Assembly: GCA_910586535.1 (NCBI GenBank)
Contig: CAJUHS010000006.1
Location: 66,499 to 130,498 of the forward strand
DNA length: 64,000 nt
Direction of reading: 5' to 3'
Source: an uncultured Oscillospiraceae bacterium
GTDB taxonomy: Bacteria; Bacillota; Clostridia; Oscillospirales; Ruminococcaceae
Shown: positions 51,101 to 59,244 of the stretch, piece by piece
Position numbering within the stretch: position 1 is the stretch's first letter
Layout: each line of letters begins with the position of its first letter
Translations under genes and position numbers: made by a program
Notes under the pieces: model-generated
Database searches by the model: none
Told to the model about the DNA's origin: nothing
Seen by the model: only the letters and a program-made list of their open reading frames with translations

Positions 51101-51844
51101 TTATTCCTTACCCATTTGAATGTAAGCCATAGTCAACATAATAAATACGTAAGATTGTATCGCTCCGGAAAAAAGGTCAAAGTAGACCGACAAGACCGCG
51201 GGGATACCGACTTGAAAGATGTTGAAAACATAGCCCACGTTCTCTATGGGCGATATGCCGATAAGGTCATAGAGCGCTCCGCTGGCGGCTCCCAGTCCTG
51301 CATAAAGGATCATTGTGATTATCATTCCGCCCGAAACGTTGCCGAACAAACGAAGAGCCATGGCCACAGGGTTCGCCACCTCGCCGATGATATTGAGCGG
51401 ATTTATGAACTGCTTAAAGTAGCCGCCCACGCCCATGTACTTAAGCTTGGTGCAGGTCACAAGCACAAAGGTCATAAACGCAAGCGCGCCCGTAACGCTT
51501 ATATCCGCCGTAATGCTTCTGAAGCCTATCATAGAAATAAGCGTACCGACTATAATATAAGAGAAAACAGCGGCGATGTACGGCGCATAAGCCAGCGATG
51601 ACTTATCCATATTGACGGATACCATGTTGTTAACAGTCTTTACGATGTATTCAGCCGCGCACTGACGCTTTGTATCGGGTATTTTTTTCAGATCTTTTGT
51701 CAGGATAAGGCAGGCTGCCAGAACGATCAGTATCACCAGCCAGCCCGTTACAACGGATTCGGACAGTGAGAAAACGATATCGCCGTTTTCGTTCAAAAGG
51801 CAGAACATTCGTCTTGGTCCTTCCACATTTACCTCAAATCCCAT
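51101..51844 (-). CDS. atpB: ATP synthase a subunit
   Basis: A 247-residue polytopic protein with the conserved Arg in 'MALRLFGNVSGG' and 'QSYVFIMLTMAYIQMG' at the C-terminus. It forms the ion half-channels against the c ring. It lies 46 bases upstream of atpE and four bases after the AtpI-like gene. Confidence 0.95.
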   Translation of the reverse strand: MGFEVNVEGPRRMFCLLNENGDIVFSLSESVVTGWLVILIVLAACLILTKDLKKIPDTKRQCAAEYIVKTVNNMVSVNMDKSSLAYAPYIAAVFSYIIVGTLISMIGFRSITADISVTGALAFMTFVLVTCTKLKYMGVGGYFKQFINPLNIIGEVANPVAMALRLFGNVSGGMIITMILYAGLGAASGALYDLIGISPIENVGYVFNIFQVGIPAVLSVYFDLFSGAIQSYVFIMLTMAYIQMGKE

Positions 51845-51848
51845 GATT

Positions 51849-52241
51849 TCACCCCCCTTTCTTTTTTAGTGCCGCATCAGCAGTGTAGGCAAGCTTCGGA
51901 TAAAGCTGAGGTATCGCCGCGGCAACAAGGTTGAGCGACGCACACTTTATTCCTGCGAAGAACAGCAGACCTGTTATAAGCAGCCTTATCATATAGGAGC
52001 CGAACATATAGCCCTTAGCCGAAGCCAAAGGACGTTCCACGGCTCTTTCCGAGGAAAGCCCCAGGATTATGAAGTTGAGCAGCATAACAAACGTTCCCGC
52101 AAGAAGTCCGAGCGGAACCTCGGCGCAAAGCCCGTACACAGGCAGCGATATAAGGTATACCGCAAGGTCGAGGACAAGCGCTCTCGGCAGAAGAAATTTC
52201 AGTTCCCTGCAAATCATTTCGCTGAATAAACGTCCTGCCAT
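51849..52241 (-). CDS. AtpI-like membrane protein
   Basis: A 130-residue protein with four hydrophobic segments (about 20-35, 42-60, 80-98, 100-118). First gene of the atp operon, a position used by AtpI/ATP synthase I proteins that help c-ring assembly. Sequence similarity to AtpI is weak, so the call rests mostly on position and layout. GGAAAGG lies before ATG 52241. Confidence 0.75.
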   Translation of the reverse strand: MAGRLFSEMICRELKFLLPRALVLDLAVYLISLPVYGLCAEVPLGLLAGTFVMLLNFIILGLSSERAVERPLASAKGYMFGSYMIRLLITGLLFFAGIKCASLNLVAAAIPQLYPKLAYTADAALKKKGG

Positions 52242-52285
52242 AAGAGAGCCTTTCCTTTCCTCAGAGCATACAATTATATTTAATT

Positions 52286-52314
52286 ATTATATCAGTTTTA
52301 TTTTTAAATTTCAA
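52286..52314 (-). promoter_or_regulatory. Promoter of the atp operon
   Basis: On the minus strand, TTGAAA (52309-52314), 17 bases, TATAAT (52286-52291), 45 bases before the first start codon. Confidence 0.8.
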
Positions 52315-52381
52315 CTGTTTTGGTATAATTTATTTATTACCGGCGGAAAATTTTGAGGTGTTCTTTTGTTAAAAAAAGTAC

Positions 52382-52410
52382 TTGACAACCGAGGCCAAAT
52401 ATTGTATAAT
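52382..52410 (+). promoter_or_regulatory. Promoter of tRNA-Pro
   Basis: Perfect TTGACA (52382-52387), 17 bases, TATAAT (52405-52410). Confidence 0.88.
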
Positions 52411-52422
52411 GAAAAAGTTATA

Positions 52423-52499
52423 CGGGGCGTAACTCAGTTTGGTAGAGTGCTTGGTTTGGGACCAAGATGCCGCAGGTTCAAGTCCTGTCGCCCCGACCA
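52423..52499 (+). tRNA. tRNA-Pro (anticodon TGG)
   Basis: The acceptor CGGGGCG pairs with CGCCCCG; the D arm contains AACTCAG and GGTAGAG; the anticodon stem CTTGG/CCAAG encloses loop TTTGGGA (anticodon TGG); the T arm is GCAGG-TTCAAGT-CCTGT; A is the discriminator and CCA is encoded. Confidence 0.96.
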
Positions 52500-52501
52500 T
52501 T

Positions 52502-52544
52502 AAGAAACGGTAAATTTCGATAAGAAGAGTTCCGTTTCTTTTTT
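52502..52544 (+). terminator. tRNA-Pro terminator
   Basis: AAGAAACGG / CCGTTTCTT followed by T-rich sequence, three bases after the tRNA. Confidence 0.85.
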
Positions 52545-52668
52545 AGTTTTTCTCAAATTGTCGTTCCCGATAAGTGGTTAACAGGTAAGATAAAAGAATT
52601 GATGGATTTACTTCATATTTACAGTAGACGTTAACATTATGTTAGATTAGGAGATGTGATGCAATATA

Positions 52669-53208
52669 ATGAAAACGAAAAAGCAACAGGAATTGATAGA
52701 GTTATACTTATCACAGCTTGATGGTGAAAAGCAAACAATATACCGTGAGCTTATAGTATACCTTTCAGAGCTTGGCTACAATCCTAAAAAAGAAGGTCTG
52801 AGAATTTCTTTTAAGCACGATATGCACCGTAAACAGATTGCAAAAATCGGTATGACAAGAGGCAAACAGCCAAAACCGATATTTATGCTGAGGTTTTCCG
52901 CTTGCCGGAATTATTCTAAGAGATTTAAGGATATTGTGAATGAAGCTGTCAGCAAAGATAATTTTAACGAATCTCGGTGTGTAAATAATAATTGTGATTG
53001 GTGTGCCGGAGATGCTAAATCACATGTTTATATTGGTGAGTCGCCTGACGGTACTTTGAAATTTCATTGCGGGGCCAGTGCGCTTGAAATTCCTGATGTC
53101 AAGTCAGAGGATATTTTAGAGATAAAGACACTGATAAAGGAAGAACATATTTATTTAATGAAGAATGAAGCAGGTATTGAAAGCGAAAACCACCTGTTGT
53201 GTGAATAG
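52669..53208 (+). CDS. Cysteine-rich hypothetical protein
   Basis: A 179-residue soluble protein. The N-terminal half is basic and helical ('QELIELYLSQLDGEKQTIYR', 'RKQIAKIGMTRGKQPKP'). The middle has a CxxxxCxxC cluster ('CVNNNCDWCAGDAKSHVY') followed by 'FHCGASALEIPDV', which could bind zinc. No family recognised with certainty. GGAGATG lies upstream but rather far from ATG 52669. AT-rich codon use compared with the ATP synthase genes. Stands alone after tRNA-Pro, so it may be an insertion next to the tRNA. Confidence 0.75.
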   Translation: MKTKKQQELIELYLSQLDGEKQTIYRELIVYLSELGYNPKKEGLRISFKHDMHRKQIAKIGMTRGKQPKPIFMLRFSACRNYSKRFKDIVNEAVSKDNFNESRCVNNNCDWCAGDAKSHVYIGESPDGTLKFHCGASALEIPDVKSEDILEIKTLIKEEHIYLMKNEAGIESENHLLCE

Positions 53209-53800
53209 TCGTGTTCGAATTGTAATTAGTCTTTCCAATAAGGAAGTCTTGTATTACAAGAGTTTGAGTCCCTCGCCGAAATTGCAAAATATCTTTTTCG
53301 TAGTCCTCTGCCAACGGAAAGTTCCCGCAGACGGAAAAGTATCCGTAAGCGTACATTTAGGCTCGGCTGCCGTATTGGGAGGGTACTGTAATTTCCGACT
53401 ATAGACGGCGGCAAGGGTAAAAGTTCAGTCTTTAGAGTGATAGCGATATAGAAGTTTTTCAAAAATATCGTTAAACAGACAATTACAGCGGATTAATTAT
53501 AAGATCAGGCTCATGGCATTTGCCGTGAGCCTGTAATTTTATGCCGTATTCATCACACTAAATGTCAAATTTAATATTCACCGCAGTTCCCGTCCTTAAT
53601 GCCGTCCTTGACCTGCTCGTACATAGGCTTGTCGCCTGCAGCATTAATAAACAGATCCACCCGTTCATTTCTCATTTTGAGCCGTTGTTGAGGCGCTGTA
53701 TATACTGTGCATCTCCATATATACAGTTATACACGGTATGTCAACAGGTAATGAAAAATTTCTTTTGATTTGTACAAATGCACAAATTTTGCAAAATTTG
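53209..53800. other. Intergenic region with hairpin and coding remnant
   Basis: About 590 bases without an intact gene. 53506-53533 is a hairpin (CAGGCTCA/TGAGCCTG) followed by TAATTTT, a possible terminator of the 52669 gene. On the minus strand 53571-53675 encodes a 34-codon peptide (MRNERVDLFINAAGDKPMY...) that looks like the end of a once larger gene: the same frame remains open upstream for about ten codons and then loses any start. Nothing else recognisable. Confidence 0.45.
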
Positions 53801-53830
53801 TTGAGAATTTCAACAAAGATATGGTATAAT
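53801..53830 (+). promoter_or_regulatory. Promoter of the YcdB/SLH lipoprotein gene
   Basis: TTGAGA (53801-53806), 18 bases, TATAAT (53825-53830), about 85 bases before the start codon. Confidence 0.65.
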
Positions 53831-53914
53831 GAAAAAAACTGCCCGTCTGAATTGTATTCTCTGCAGAATATTCACCGCGGAGATATTGCCGCGGTCCTGA
53901 AAGGATATGATAAA

Positions 53915-56284
53915 ATGAAACGATCAAATGCAAATGCAAAAACAATAAGGACTGCTGCTGCGGTCATGGCGGCAATGCTTGCAGTTACGGCGTGCGCGCC
54001 AATGGCGTTATCTGTATCTACCGAATCGTCGGATGCGGACCCCGCAGCTTCCGCAGCTTCCGCGGCTTCGGCTTCATCATCCCCAACGGGCAAAAAGGAG
54101 GACGCGTCTATGAAAGCGGCTTTAACAAAGGTAAAAAAACGTATTGACATTCCGGAGGAGCTGACGGAATTTACCTACGCCGAAAGCAAGGTGTACGGTC
54201 AAACAGGCTACAACTTTAATTGGACTACTCCCAACGGCGCAAAGGAGTACAAAAGCATAAACGTATCCATAATCGGCGGCGTTATCACGGAATACTCGCG
54301 GCAAGGCTTCGGCGATGACGACGGCTTCCAAAGCCGCGACCCTAAGCTTGCAAAGCTGACACAGCAGGAGGTGCTCGCCAAGGCAAAGGAAAGCTTTAAA
54401 AAGCTTAATCCCGACATTTACAGCGAATGCAACTTTGAACTTCGAAATCTCAGTCTCACATCATCGAAAGCGCGTATTGCAATCTCCCGAAATGTAAACG
54501 GCATTGACGTCTCCAACAACGGCGGAAGTATCCGCATAAATCAGAATACGGGCGAGCTTGTCAACATGAACCTGGAATGGTGGGACGGCGCGAAATTCTC
54601 CGACCCCAAAACAGCCAAGACCGAAGCGGAGATACGGGAAGCCTTTAAGTCCCTCTGCACACTAACGCCCTACTATCGTATTTCCTACAAATGGGACGAG
54701 GAGTCCAAAAAATCCAAGCCTACGGTAAGGATCGTTTATTCTCCCGATTTTACCGACGAGATAGACGCCTATACGGGCAAGGCTTCCACGATTTGGGAGG
54801 ACATGAAAAAGGCGGGCGGAAGCCGTTACTACGGAGACGTTATGTATGCAAATCCCGCCACGGGAACAATGAACAAAGACATTGCGGCTGGCGCGGGAGT
54901 GGAAGAAGCTCTTGACAATGATGTGTCTTTCAGCGATGAGGAGCTGAAAAAGCTTGACCAAAACGCAAAGCTCCTGAAATCAGGCGATGTGACCGCACTG
55001 CTGAAAAAGGATAAGTTCGTAGCCCTTACCGATAACTACAAGCTGAAAAACTACAATGTGTCCTCCCGAAAAGACGAAAAGGGCAAGGAAAGCTTTACAA
55101 TGTACGTCAGCTACGAGCTTGAGACCGACAAGCCGGCCGCAAATGAATACTACAGATATATAAACGTTAACCTTGACGCGGAGAGCGGAAAGATCCTGAG
55201 CCTTAACAAATACGGCGATCAGTTTAAAAACCGCGCTGTTGAAGAGCTTCCCGCCCTTGACGTTAAAAAGGCGAACGCCGTTGCCGAGGAGGTCGCCAAG
55301 ACCTACGCAAAGGATATTATTTCTCAGTACAGAGCCGACAAGTCCAACACAGAGCCTTTAAAGGAAATAGGCAATGCTGAGATCTGGGACGCCGAGAAAA
55401 ACCAAAAGAACATTGTAAAAAAATTCGAGAACGAAAGAGGATTTATTTTCAACCGTTTCGCAAACGGCATTCAGGTTACAAACGACACTATACGCGTGAC
55501 CGTTGATTCAAACGGCACCGTTACGCGTTACAGCGTTGACCATACCGAAAACATAACGTTCCCCAAGGCGGATATCATCAGCACTGATGAAGCCTTTGAA
55601 AAGCTTTTCAAGCAAATGGATTTCTCTAAGTATTACGACTGCTGGATAACCAAGGACGGCGAGTTCAAAACATATCTGCTGTACGATATGGGCAGCTTTA
55701 CCCTTAACGCCAAGACAGGCAAAATGTGCAACTGGGACGGAAGTCCCCGCGATACAAGCTCCATGAGCTACCACATCGATGCCAAATACAGCGACATAAA
55801 GGATATCCCTCAGCGGGACGCTATTCTTGAAATGCAGAAGTACGGCGTTACTCTCAGGACGGACGGCAAAAAGTTCCTGCCCAATACGCCCATTTCCGAG
55901 GAGGAATTTTCAAATCTGCTGGCAGAACTGTTCAACGAGGCTGTCGCGATCAACGAAGAAAATTACGCAGACGACGGTTCCCCCGAAGCAAAAGCCAAGG
56001 CGGAAGCGGCTAAAAAAGACAAAGCCGAGACCACCCGCCGCGAGGCTGCGGTAATGTTTGCGCAGATGTACGACCATAACAATATCGCGGGTATCAAAGG
56101 CATTTTCAAATCGTTCTACAGCGACATAAAGAGCAGCGACGAAAACGCGGGGCACATTGCCATAGCCTACGCAAAGGGCTTCTTCGGCAAGACCGCCGAC
56201 GGACAGTTCCACGGCGACAAGGTCATTACCCGCGCAGAAGCCGTACAGATTGTTTACGATTATCTCAAGCTTCTTTCAAAATAA
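53915..56284 (+). CDS. Large exported lipoprotein with YcdB/YcdC-like repeats and SLH-like C-terminus
   Basis: A 789-residue protein. It has a signal peptide with lipobox 'AVTAC' (Cys27) and an Ala/Ser-rich linker. Two long regions follow (about 60-380 and 390-600) with PepSY/YcdB-type segments: 'ESFKKLNPDIYSECNFELRN', 'NGIDVSNNGGSIRINQNTGEL', and later 'FNRFANGIQVTNDTIRVTVD'. The C-terminus (about 620-789) carries two S-layer homology-like modules ('KYSDIKDIPQRDAILEMQKYG', 'GDKVITRAEAVQIVYDYL'). It should sit on the outer face of the membrane bound to wall polymers. ATG 53915 has AAAGGAT upstream; the frame continues further up but there is no signal peptide there. Confidence 0.85.
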   Translation: MKRSNANAKTIRTAAAVMAAMLAVTACAPMALSVSTESSDADPAASAASAASASSSPTGKKEDASMKAALTKVKKRIDIPEELTEFTYAESKVYGQTGYNFNWTTPNGAKEYKSINVSIIGGVITEYSRQGFGDDDGFQSRDPKLAKLTQQEVLAKAKESFKKLNPDIYSECNFELRNLSLTSSKARIAISRNVNGIDVSNNGGSIRINQNTGELVNMNLEWWDGAKFSDPKTAKTEAEIREAFKSLCTLTPYYRISYKWDEESKKSKPTVRIVYSPDFTDEIDAYTGKASTIWEDMKKAGGSRYYGDVMYANPATGTMNKDIAAGAGVEEALDNDVSFSDEELKKLDQNAKLLKSGDVTALLKKDKFVALTDNYKLKNYNVSSRKDEKGKESFTMYVSYELETDKPAANEYYRYINVNLDAESGKILSLNKYGDQFKNRAVEELPALDVKKANAVAEEVAKTYAKDIISQYRADKSNTEPLKEIGNAEIWDAEKNQKNIVKKFENERGFIFNRFANGIQVTNDTIRVTVDSNGTVTRYSVDHTENITFPKADIISTDEAFEKLFKQMDFSKYYDCWITKDGEFKTYLLYDMGSFTLNAKTGKMCNWDGSPRDTSSMSYHIDAKYSDIKDIPQRDAILEMQKYGVTLRTDGKKFLPNTPISEEEFSNLLAELFNEAVAINEENYADDGSPEAKAKAEAAKKDKAETTRREAAVMFAQMYDHNNIAGIKGIFKSFYSDIKSSDENAGHIAIAYAKGFFGKTADGQFHGDKVITRAEAVQIVYDYLKLLSK

Positions 56285-56304
56285 TTTTTCACAATTCACT
56301 TTCC

Positions 56305-56366
56305 AAAAAGCAGACAGTCCTGCGGTAACCGTACATCAGCGGTTGTTAAGGAACTGTCTGCTTTTT
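56305..56366 (+). terminator. Terminator of the YcdB/SLH gene
   Basis: AAAAAGCAGACAGT / ACTGTCTGCTTTTT around a 34-base loop. Confidence 0.85.
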
Positions 56367-56433
56367 AGTTTCGGCATAACGTCTTATGCCTGAGGATATG
56401 GGAGTGCAAAGGGCTGTTTCCGTATTCGGATAT

Positions 56434-56474
56434 TGTAAAAAAGGAGCGCCGCAAAACGCAGTGCTCCTTTATAG
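56434..56474 (-). terminator. fba terminator
   Basis: On the minus strand, AAAGGAGC / GCTCCTTT followed by T6, 28 bases after the fba stop codon. Confidence 0.88.
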
Positions 56475-56501
56475 TTTTATAGTTTAGCAGAGTATTTCAG
56501 C

Positions 56502-57371
56502 TTATGCTTTGCCTACAGAACCGAACAGCTCCATTTTCTCCTTAACGGTAGCCTTGATAGCGTCAAAGCCTGGAGCGAGAAGCTTTCTGGGATCGAAGCC
56601 CTTGCCCTGCTGATCCTTGCCCTCCTCAACGTACTTTCTTGTGGCAGCCTGGAAAGCAAGCTGGCACTCGGTGTTAACGTTGATCTTTGCAACGCCGAGA
56701 GAAATAGCTTTCTTTATCATATCCTCGGGAATACCTGTTCCGCCGTGGAGCACCAGAGGCATATCGCCGACTTTTTCCTTAACGGCAGCAAGGGTGTCAA
56801 AGGAAAGACCCGCCCAGTTTTCGGGATACTTGCCGTGAATATTTCCGATACCGGCAGCAAGCATTGTAACTCCAAGGTCTGCGATCTGCTTGCACTCGTT
56901 GGGGTCTGCGCACTCGCCTGCGCCGATAACGCCGTCCTCTTCGCCGCCGATAGAGCCTACCTCGGCTTCAAGGGAGATACCCAGAACATCGCAGGTATTT
57001 ACCAGCGCCGTGGTCTTAGCAATATTTTCCTCAATCGGATAGTGAGAGCCGTCAAACATAATAGAGGAGAAGCCTGCGTTGATGCAAGCCTTTGCGCCCT
57101 CAAAAGTACCGTGATCGAGGTGGAGAGCGACGGGAACTGTGATATTGAGTTCCTCAAGCATACCTTCAACCATGCCCACAACGGTCTTGTAGCCGCACAT
57201 ATACTTGCCTGCGCCCTCGGAAACGCCGAGAATAACGGGAGATTTAAGTTCTTCGGCGGTAAGAAGAATAGCCTTTGTCCATTCCAGATTGTTGATGTTG
57301 AACTGACCTACGGCGTACTTGCCGTCGCGGGCTTTGTTCAGCATATCCTTTGCGGAAACGAGTCTTGACAT
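56502..57371 (-). CDS. fba: Class II fructose-1,6-bisphosphate aldolase
   Basis: A 289-residue zinc aldolase. 'VALHLDHGTFEGAKACINAG' holds Asp and the first zinc His, 'DGSHYPIEENI' and 'LEAEVGSIGGEED' follow, then the second and third zinc His in 'IGNIHGKYP' and 'LVLHGGTGIP'. Cleaves fructose bisphosphate in glycolysis. Own promoter and terminator. The upstream gap holds motifs shared with the divergent CAP gene. Confidence 0.95.
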   Translation of the reverse strand: MSRLVSAKDMLNKARDGKYAVGQFNINNLEWTKAILLTAEELKSPVILGVSEGAGKYMCGYKTVVGMVEGMLEELNITVPVALHLDHGTFEGAKACINAGFSSIMFDGSHYPIEENIAKTTALVNTCDVLGISLEAEVGSIGGEEDGVIGAGECADPNECKQIADLGVTMLAAGIGNIHGKYPENWAGLSFDTLAAVKEKVGDMPLVLHGGTGIPEDMIKKAISLGVAKINVNTECQLAFQAATRKYVEEGKDQQGKGFDPRKLLAPGFDAIKATVKEKMELFGSVGKA

Positions 57372-57439
57372 ACTGTAAACATTCCTTTCGCGGGAAATCT
57401 TTCCATACCGGGGAAATTTTCCCGATAATATATAAATTT

Positions 57440-57468
57440 ATTATACAGTATTTTTATAAAAAATGCAA
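57440..57468 (-). promoter_or_regulatory. fba promoter
   Basis: On the minus strand, TTGCAT (57463-57468), 17 bases, TATAAT (57440-57445). Confidence 0.85.
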
Positions 57469-57500
57469 GTGCTTTTATAAATTTCTCACGGGAATTAGGC

Positions 57501-57629
57501 TTAGTGCGGCAAAAATTTTTTAAGCGCACTAAAACACACTAATGATATTGTTCCGTCAGGACTTCAACCGGCAGAGCTGAGCTCGGCTTGACCTGCTGAA
57601 GTCCCGACGTGTCAGCAAAGTTAGTGCGC
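57501..57629. repeat. TTAGTGCGC-type motifs and a long hairpin between fba and the CAP gene
   Basis: TTAGTGCG (57501-57508) and CGCACTAA (57525-57532) form an inverted repeat, and TTAGTGCGC returns at 57621-57629. Between them 57556-57607 folds as GTCAGGACTTCA / TGAAGTCCCGAC with an inner GCAG/CTGC pair. No gene is present in this 420-base divergent gap. Likely operator sites plus a structured element. Confidence 0.6.
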
Positions 57630-57695
57630 AAAACATAAAAACATAAATTTATATTATCAGCAAAATTGATCTTCCTGTATTTTGCCGCTCTGCCA

Positions 57696-57724
57696 TTGAC
57701 AGAAAAATGTTTTTGAGTTATAAT
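57696..57724 (+). promoter_or_regulatory. Promoter of the CAP-domain gene
   Basis: TTGACA (57696-57701), 17 bases, TATAAT (57719-57724), 70 bases before the start codon. Confidence 0.85.
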
Positions 57725-57793
57725 TATTTTAACAGATAATAAACAATTAAACAAAATTAACATTATTATATTTTAATTTTCGGAGGTAATGCC

Positions 57794-58768
57794 ATGAGAT
57801 CGTTTTTACGCAGGCTTATTTGTACTGTCGCCGCTGCCTTGATGACGGCTGCGCTCTGCACTGTTACCGCTTCGGCGGCGTCTCCCAAGCTGAACAAGTC
57901 AAAGGTAAATCTTCCTGTTGACTATGCTGTAACGCTCAAAGCTTCGGGTACTAACAAGGTTCTGACATGGTCGGTGGTAAATCCCTCCGTGGCGGAAATA
58001 AAGTCCTCGGACGGAAAATCCGCAAAAATAGTCGGCAAAAGCTCTGGTTCTACCTATGTTCATGCAAAGGCAAAGGGAATAGACCTGAAATGCAGGATAA
58101 TTGTGAAAAAATCCTTTATATCCGCAGGAAAAGATACTGTCAGCCTTGAAAAGGGGCAGTCCCGGAAAGTCACGGTCACCGTAAAGGGTTCAAAGGATAT
58201 TGCCGTTAAAAATTCAGACAAGGACGTATGCTCTTTGTCATGGGGGAAATGGGACGGCGACAAGATAACCCTTACGATAAAGGCAAAGAAAAACGGTACT
58301 GCTAAAATCAAAATATATGCGAAAAAATTTACCAATCTTACTGCTGAAACAATAGAAGTTAAGGTTGGCAGCTCCGCGGAGGAAAAGAAATCAGCCGCCG
58401 AAGAGGTCATTGATATCGTAAATGCCGAACGTTCGGCGCAGAGGAAATCCGCTCTCAAAAGCGATGATATACTCAACGATATTGCCGCGCAAAGAGCCAG
58501 GGAGATATCAGTAAAATTTTCACACACAAGACCCGACGGAACGAAATGCTCCTCGCTGCTCCAGGAAAACGGCATTGTCAACATTTACGCGGGTGAAAAT
58601 ATTGCGGCGGGTCATACGTCGGCAAAGGCTGTTATGGACACATGGATGGACTCCGACGGTCACCGCAGAAATATCCTTAACGACAATTACACCAGGATAG
58701 GAGTTGGGGTATACAAGGCAAGCGACGGACATATCTACTGGGTTCAGATGTTTACGAGCGATTATTGA
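57794..58768 (+). CDS. Secreted CAP-domain (SCP/PR-1) protein with Ig-like repeats
   Basis: A 324-residue protein. It has a signal peptide (1-29, ending TASAA), then two bacterial Ig-like (BIG2-type) modules at about 32-105 ('LTWSVVNPSVAEIKSSDGKS') and 110-195. The CAP domain covers about 207-324: 'IVNAERSAQRKSALKSDDIL', 'FSHTRPDG', 'GENIAAG', 'WMDSDGHRRNILN' and 'GVGVYKASDGHIYWVQMFT'. CAP residues His, Glu and His for metal binding are present. AGGAGG-like GGAGG lies six bases before ATG 57794. Role outside the cell is unknown; CAP proteins are linked to cell-wall or spore surfaces in Firmicutes. The next gene, a metal-type regulator, follows after 45 bases. Confidence 0.9.
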   Translation: MRSFLRRLICTVAAALMTAALCTVTASAASPKLNKSKVNLPVDYAVTLKASGTNKVLTWSVVNPSVAEIKSSDGKSAKIVGKSSGSTYVHAKAKGIDLKCRIIVKKSFISAGKDTVSLEKGQSRKVTVTVKGSKDIAVKNSDKDVCSLSWGKWDGDKITLTIKAKKNGTAKIKIYAKKFTNLTAETIEVKVGSSAEEKKSAAEEVIDIVNAERSAQRKSALKSDDILNDIAAQRAREISVKFSHTRPDGTKCSSLLQENGIVNIYAGENIAAGHTSAKAVMDTWMDSDGHRRNILNDNYTRIGVGVYKASDGHIYWVQMFTSDY

Positions 58769-58813
58769 TCGGCAGACTTTGCAAGCCGCAAAAAATGAAC
58801 GGGAGGGATTCTT

Positions 58814-59191
58814 GTGGCGATACGCGAATCGGGAGAGGATTACCTTGAAACCATACTGATACTGCAAAAAAGAACCGGCTTTGTGCGCTCCATAGACGTT
58901 GCCACCGAACTTGGATACTCCAAGCCAAGCATAAGCCGCGCCATGGGGATACTTAAATCCTACGGCTATATCGAGGTCGAGAGAGGCGGACGGATAATCC
59001 TTACCGAATCGGGAAAGGCAAAAGCGGAATCTGTTTACGGCAGACATCTGGTGCTGCGGAAATTTCTGACCGAAACGCTGGGGGTCTCGAAGAAAAACGC
59101 CGAGGAGGACGCCTGCCGCATTGAGCATATCCTTAGCGACGAGACTTACTTAAAGCTGAAAAGCTATATTGAAAAAATTGAAGATCAATAA
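58814..59191 (+). CDS. DtxR/MntR-family metal-dependent regulator
   Basis: A 125-residue protein: 'ESGEDYLETILILQKRTG', a winged helix with 'ELGYSKPSISRAMGILKSYG', and a dimerisation region 'HLVLRKFLTETLGVSKKNAEEDACRIEH' carrying likely metal ligands (E, C/H, H). It resembles MntR/short DtxR. It starts at GTG 58814 with GGGAGG upstream. Co-directional with the CAP gene and followed by a terminator, so the two may be one operon. Mn2+ or Fe2+ sensing is likely; no transporter gene is adjacent. Confidence 0.9.
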   Translation: MAIRESGEDYLETILILQKRTGFVRSIDVATELGYSKPSISRAMGILKSYGYIEVERGGRIILTESGKAKAESVYGRHLVLRKFLTETLGVSKKNAEEDACRIEHILSDETYLKLKSYIEKIEDQ

Positions 59192-59196
59192 AAACA

Positions 59197-59244
59197 ACCC
59201 ATGCCGGAACGGGTCTGCGACCGCTTCGGCACGGGTAAATTTTT
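59197..59244 (+). terminator. Terminator after the DtxR-type gene
   Basis: ACCC-TGCCG-AA / TT-CGGCA-GGGT stem followed by AAATTTTTATT. It may also end the convergent lipoprotein transcript. Confidence 0.75.

Noticed and set aside
53221..53290. Degenerate tRNA near 53230-53280
   Set aside because: A T-arm-like stretch is visible, but acceptor, D and anticodon stems do not form.
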